From positions 1 to 16,541 of the forward strand of contig JAGMES010000093.1 in NCBI GenBank assembly GCA_023128035.1: a stretch of 16,541 nucleotides of DNA. The letters run 5' to 3'. This stretch comes from Halanaerobiales bacterium (GTDB lineage: Bacteria; Bacillota_F; Halanaerobiia; DY22613). The translations under genes were made by a program, and so were the position numbers. This document shows, one piece after another, positions 14,242 to 16,541 of the stretch (position 1 is its first letter; each line of letters opens with the position of its first letter). The notes beneath the pieces were generated by a model. It was not told the origin of the DNA, made no database searches, and saw nothing but the letters and a program-made list of their open reading frames with translations.

Positions 14242-14269
14242 CTCTCTACTTCCTTCTCTCTACTTCCTT
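14242..14269 (-). repeat. Tandem 14-base purine-rich repeat in the ilvE leader
   Basis: On the minus strand AAGGAAGTAGAGAG occurs twice in direct succession (14256-14269, then 14242-14255), running into the AGGAGG of ilvE. Each unit contains an SD-like AAGGA. It could be slippage-made decoy or standby ribosome sites ahead of the unusual start codon. Confidence 0.85.
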
Positions 14270-14280
14270 CTCCTTATATT

Positions 14281-14296
14281 TGATAAATTATTATCA
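14281..14296. promoter_or_regulatory. Operator-like palindrome just downstream of the ilvE promoter
   Basis: TGATAAATTATTATCA has perfect 6-base arms (TGATAA/TTATCA) around ATTA. It covers about +3 to +18 of the predicted ilvE transcript, a typical repressor position. It resembles a Fur box, but the arms are one base further apart than in TGATAATNATTATCA, so the regulator is not assigned. Confidence 0.35.
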
Positions 14297-14305
14297 TTTT
14301 AAAGT

Positions 14306-14334
14306 ATTATAGCATAAGATGTGTTGGCTGTAAA
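14306..14334 (-). promoter_or_regulatory. Sigma-A promoter of ilvE
   Basis: On the minus strand TTTACA (14329-14334) is separated by exactly 17 bases from a perfect TATAAT (14306-14311). The predicted transcript begins near 14299, leaving a ~65-base leader before the ATT/ATC start. Its presence supports the upstream, longer form of ilvE. Confidence 0.8.
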
Positions 14335-14417
14335 TCATATATAAAAAGTAGTAATTTTCAGATTATTTTATCAAACAAATAACATCTAATACCTCTCAAA
14401 AACGGCGAATCTTTTTA

Positions 14418-14450
14418 AAATAATAAAAAGGCCCAGAATAATCTGGGTCT
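14418..14450 (-). terminator. Rho-independent terminator of the LapA-domain gene
   Basis: CCCAGA (14432-14437) pairs with TCTGGG (14442-14447) around a 4-base loop, with an outer AG/CT pair. On the minus strand CCTTTTTATTATTTT follows. It ends the LapA-domain transcript ahead of the ilvE promoter. Confidence 0.8.
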
Positions 14451-14475
14451 ACCGTTTAAGTAATATTTAAAATCT

Positions 14476-14871
14476 TTACTCCTCAGAATCCTCATCTACC
14501 TTCTCAGCCTGTAGTGCTTCCTGTGCCAATATCTCTTCTTGTGCTCCTTCAAATCTAGCCAAATCTACATTCCTATCATTCATTTGACCATTTAATTGTT
14601 GAATACTCACTTCACGACCTTTTAACTGCCTTTCTAAAACTTTTATCTTACCCTTTAAAGCACGAATCTGAATTTTTGACTTAATCTGAACTATAAGTCC
14701 CAAAATTCCAATCATTAATGCTCCCAGAGCCACTCCACCCAAAACGATAACCGCTAAGGAGGTGTTAAATTGCCAAGTAAAGAATTTTAAATCAACTGGA
14801 ATATTATTCTGGACCGCAAAAACACCAACTAATAAAGCAAAAATCAATGCCAGTACAACTGTCCATTGCAT
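14476..14871 (-). CDS. LapA-domain (DUF1049) membrane protein with coiled-coil tail
   Basis: The product has 131 residues. Two hydrophobic helices (about 2-20 and 38-62) flank the conserved loop V-F-A-V-Q-N-N-I-P-V-D-L-K-F-F-T-W-Q-F (17-35), the LapA/YciS signature. The tail from about 66 on is a charged coiled coil (heptads with L, V, I) ending in acidic residues. In E. coli LapA helps control LPS synthesis, but many Gram-positive and clostridial genomes carry the domain without LPS, where its role is unknown. AAGGGGGAA precedes the ATG. The gene stands alone, with its own terminator; no convincing promoter was found upstream. Confidence 0.85.
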   Translation of the reverse strand: MQWTVVLALIFALLVGVFAVQNNIPVDLKFFTWQFNTSLAVIVLGGVALGALMIGILGLIVQIKSKIQIRALKGKIKVLERQLKGREVSIQQLNGQMNDRNVDLARFEGAQEEILAQEALQAEKVDEDSEE

Positions 14872-15114
14872 AAAAATTCCCCCTTAAGTTAACTGCCTTA
14901 AACATATAAATGTAATTTGTAATATGTTATTGATTCGACAAAATTAAATTAGAATCCTTCCTCAAACCCATTCTCTATTCTTATTAGTTCCTTTTTTATC
15001 CTCTGATTATGTCTACAAAAATGTAAATATGCGACAATTATAAACATTATAGCTCTTAAACAAACAAATTAATTAGTTTTTAGAGAATTAACTACATTTT
15101 TTTTTATAAAATAC
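14872..15114. other. Intergenic stretch without recognised gene
   Basis: This AT-rich divergent gap lies between the LapA-domain gene and the peptide gene promoter. I found no ORF with an SD, no stable GC-containing hairpin and no RNA motif. It must contain the promoter of the LapA-domain gene, but no hexamer pair at good spacing stands out. Confidence 0.6.
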
Positions 15115-15144
15115 TTGAAAAAGATATCGTGTTTGTTATATAAT
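15115..15144 (+). promoter_or_regulatory. Promoter of the 22-residue peptide gene
   Basis: TTGAAA (15115-15120), an 18-base spacer and a perfect TATAAT (15139-15144). Together with the terminator at 15292-15334 it defines a stand-alone transcript of about 180 bases whose only plausible coding content is the peptide. Confidence 0.7.
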
Positions 15145-15214
15145 AAACTTGGTGTTAAAAAGATAAATTAACATATTTTTAATGCCACATACATATATAA
15201 AGGAGAGGGTAGAT

Positions 15215-15283
15215 ATGAAAAAAGTAATACCATTTTATGAGTTGTGTGGGCCAGTTTCTCCAATCACAGATCCTTGGGAATAA
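15215..15283 (+). CDS. 22-residue peptide with C-terminal CGP...DPWE signature
   Basis: ATG 15215 follows AAAGGAGAGGGTA (15199-15211), a strong SD, and the frame ends at TAA 15281-15283. The peptide begins M-K-K-V and ends C-G-P-V-S-P-I-T-D-P-W-E. The minus-strand gene at 15368-15484 shares the identical 13-base SD block, the start ATGAAAAAAGT and the ending C-G-P-x-x-P...D-P-W-E. That conservation shows this is a real gene despite its size. It has its own promoter and a terminator 8 bases after the stop. One Cys and three Pro in the last 12 residues suggest a matured or structured peptide. No export signal of usual length fits in 22 residues. I do not recognise the family; signal peptide, RiPP precursor or small regulatory peptide are possibilities only. 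Confidence 0.75.
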   Translation: MKKVIPFYELCGPVSPITDPWE

Positions 15284-15291
15284 TATCAAGG

Positions 15292-15334
15292 AAAAAAGAC
15301 CAGGTACATTATAATATGTATCTGGTCTTTTTTT
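15292..15334. terminator. Bidirectional terminator between the two peptide genes
   Basis: An 18-bp stem (15292-15309 with 15316-15333, one G-U pair, core AAAAAAGACCAG) encloses a 6-base loop. T-runs follow on both strands. It lies 8 bases after the 22-residue gene and 34 bases past the 38-residue gene, so it serves both convergent transcripts. Confidence 0.92.
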
Positions 15335-15367
15335 CTAAAATTTTTTCATTCCTTGTTAAATATTAAT

Positions 15368-15484
15368 CTATTCCCATGGATCATCTAGAGATGGATTTAT
15401 CGGTCCACACAAAATTACTGTATTATCCCCTCCTAATAGATTTGTTGGGACATCTACATCTAACAACCAAACCACTTTTTTCAT
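15368..15484 (-). CDS. 38-residue peptide with C-terminal CGP...DPWE signature
   Basis: ATG 15484 follows AAAGGAGAGGGTA (15487-15499), identical to the SD block of the 22-residue gene and overlapping the stop codon of the upstream exported-protein gene, which implies coupled translation. A longer frame to 15595 exists but lies inside that upstream gene. The peptide begins M-K-K-V-V-W-L-L and ends C-G-P-I-N-P-S-L-D-D-P-W-E. Compared with its paralogue it has about 16 extra residues before the shared end, including L-L-G-G, which resembles a double-glycine leader end. The paralogue lacks this, so processing there is uncertain. It is the last gene of the beta-helix operon, ending at the shared terminator. 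Function unknown. Confidence 0.75.
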   Translation of the reverse strand: MKKVVWLLDVDVPTNLLGGDNTVILCGPINPSLDDPWE

Positions 15485-15497
15485 CTTACCCTCTCCT

Positions 15498-15881
15498 TTA
15501 ACAATCATTCCAATCAAGTTCAATCCGTTTCCAACCTTCATGCAAACTTTCCAGATTAAACTCACCCACTTCAGCTGTATTTCGCCAATAACCATCTCCT
15601 AAATCATAGGAGATCAGAAGATTGAAATTTTTCTTTTCAGCAATAAAAAACTTTATCGCTGTTAGATCCGTCTGTTCTTCAAAATCACAAACTAACTCTA
15701 AACTACCTTGATTAAAAGGATCAAAAATGACAACTCCATCATCCAACATCCCATCAAAATATCCCTGACACCCATCTGTCATCTCTGATGGTAATATTTT
15801 TACCTGATGACTATAGGCTGATACGCCTACAGTCATCATTAGAATCATAGTTATGAGTAATATCAATAACTTTCGTCTCAT
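15498..15881 (-). CDS. Small exported protein, possible carbohydrate-binding-like beta sandwich
   Basis: The product has 127 residues. A signal peptide (1-22, R-R-K-L-L-I-L-L then V-G-V-S-A) precedes an ~105-residue mature protein with three Cys, including the very last residue (W-N-D-C). The mature part is rich in beta strands (VVIFDPF, LELVCDF, AIKFFIA, FNLLISYDLGDGYWRN, WKRIELDW). That spacing recalls galactose-binding/F5-8C-like jelly rolls, but no signature is firm and I assign no family. The ATG follows the stop of the beta-helix gene by 3 bases, with GGGGGAG as SD. Its own stop codon lies inside the SD of the 38-residue peptide gene. The three genes are therefore one translationally coupled unit. 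Confidence 0.75.
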   Translation of the reverse strand: MRRKLLILLITMILMMTVGVSAYSHQVKILPSEMTDGCQGYFDGMLDDGVVIFDPFNQGSLELVCDFEEQTDLTAIKFFIAEKKNFNLLISYDLGDGYWRNTAEVGEFNLESLHEGWKRIELDWNDC

Positions 15882-15884
15882 GAT

Positions 15885-16541
15885 CTACTCCCCCTCCACT
15901 TCATAGTTGCCCTCATTTTCGAGGAAGGAATTTAACTTCTCAACTGATATCCATGTCAAAAGCTCATCATAATAGTCTGCTCTTCTGTTTTTGCCAAAAC
16001 CACATCTTAAAACAATCGGTGCTGCCCCTTTATCTTCCTTGATTCCATAATGAGCATTGTCATAGAAGATACTATCCATAACTTTAAGATTACCACCAAC
16101 AATGTGGAGACCTATACGGTTATTCTCAAATCTCACATCTGAAAGATTAACTATTTGTTCTACAAGGGTTAATCCTCTTTCTGCACCCATTACCATCAGA
16201 TCACTAAATGATGAAACACTTCCTATTTGACTTACTTTAACTCCATCCCATGAAAGGTCAGCAATATAATCTTCACTTCTAGCACGTAAAATAATCTGAT
16301 TTTCCTTCAAACCCTGACAGGTCAAAGTACCTTCCACAATTAGTCCAACACCTTGCTCAAATTGAACCTCACTACCTGGTTCAATAGTCAAAGTAATTCC
16401 TGATGGCACAAGAACATCACCTGTAACTATCATTTCCTTTCCTGACCAATTCTCATCTACCACAAGTAAACCCGAAGTTGTATTTGTTACAACTACCTCA
16501 ATCTCATCAGAACCAATTCCCCCATCCTGATCTTCTACTTC
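15885..16541 (-). CDS. Partial gene: large exported protein with PKD-like and beta-helix regions
   Basis: Only the last 218 codons are in the window; the frame is open to the edge and the true start lies beyond. A GTG at 16463 is in frame but internal to conserved sequence. The visible part opens with D-Q-D-G-G-I-G-S-D-E-I-E-V-V-V (the closing strand type of PKD/immunoglobulin-like repeats). It then has W-S-G-K-E-M-I-V-T-G-D-V-L-V-P-S-G-I-T-L-T-I-E-P-G, written here by single residues, the usual entry to a right-handed parallel beta-helix, with G-L-x-V-E-G-T-L following. Later rungs include N-N-R-I-G-L-H-I. Such proteins are secreted or surface-bound and often bind or cut polysaccharides; no catalytic residues can be assigned. 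It is the upstream gene of the unit ending with the 38-residue peptide. Confidence 0.8.
   Translation of the reverse strand, partial: EVEDQDGGIGSDEIEVVVTNTTSGLLVVDENWSGKEMIVTGDVLVPSGITLTIEPGSEVQFEQGVGLIVEGTLTCQGLKENQIILRARSEDYIADLSWDGVKVSQIGSVSSFSDLMVMGAERGLTLVEQIVNLSDVRFENNRIGLHIVGGNLKVMDSIFYDNAHYGIKEDKGAAPIVLRCGFGKNRRADYYDELLTWISVEKLNSFLENEGNYEVEGE

Noticed and set aside
14281..14296. Fur box upstream of ilvE
   Set aside because: The arms fit TGATAA/TTATCA but the spacing is one base too long and ilvE is not an expected iron-controlled gene; kept only as an unassigned palindrome.
15398..15484. Double-glycine (bacteriocin-type) leader in the 38-residue peptide
   Set aside because: L-L-G-G is present, but the 22-residue paralogue has no GG and no ABC peptidase-transporter is in the window, so it is not called a bacteriocin.
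15368..15595. 75-residue form of the minus-strand peptide gene
   Set aside because: The extension lies inside the 127-residue gene in another frame, whereas the internal ATG 15484 has a strong SD block shared with the paralogous gene.

Overview
The window is low-GC, tightly packed bacterial chromosome of Firmicutes type: strong AGGAGG-like ribosome binding sites, a proline T-box riboswitch, a DUF3842 protein, a PrsW protease, and an ECF sigma / zinc anti-sigma pair. An anaerobic clostridial or Halanaerobiales-like host fits the codon use and gene set, but that placement is inference. No rRNA, tRNA, CRISPR array, phage gene or transposase was seen.

Layout. (1) 1-1550: a plus-strand pair (a membrane-anchored thioredoxin-fold protein whose active-site cysteines are both serine, then a polytopic membrane protein) that overlaps, tail to tail, a minus-strand VanZ-like gene. 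(2) 1551-2044: a hotdog acyl-CoA thioesterase. (3) 2054-6481: a six-gene minus-strand operon read from an ECF-type promoter. It encodes an ECF sigma factor, a membrane ZAS anti-sigma factor, a bactofilin-like beta-helix membrane protein, a DUF4097 lipoprotein, a second bactofilin-like membrane protein and a small Gly-zipper membrane protein. This looks like an autoregulated envelope-stress module. Just upstream on the same strand are a DUF3842 protein and a PrsW-type site-1 protease (6577-7737), the kind of enzyme that cleaves such anti-sigma factors. (4) 7869-8267: a small lipoprotein. (5) 8507-9856: a CCA-adding enzyme / poly(A) polymerase family protein, followed by a ~120-bp imperfect palindrome that may be a MITE-like element.

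(6) 10018-13295: a consensus sigma-A promoter, a T-box leader with a CCU proline specifier, then proB-proA-proC, which together make proline from glutamate. (7) 13316-14334: a branched-chain aminotransferase (ilvE) on the minus strand. Its reading frame runs 53 codons upstream of the first ATG and begins after a strong SD at an ATT/ATC codon. A good promoter lies in front. (8) 14476-14871: a LapA-domain protein.

(9) 14872-16541: the most unusual part. Two tiny genes encode peptides of 22 and 38 residues. They share the leader AAAGGAGAGGGTA, the start ATGAAAAAAGT and the C-terminal signature CGP-[VI]-[SN]-P-x(2,3)-DPWE. They face each other across a shared bidirectional terminator. The 38-residue gene is the last of an operon encoding a large exported PKD/beta-helix protein (cut by the window edge) and a small exported protein. 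I do not recognise this peptide family and consider it the best candidate for something undescribed.
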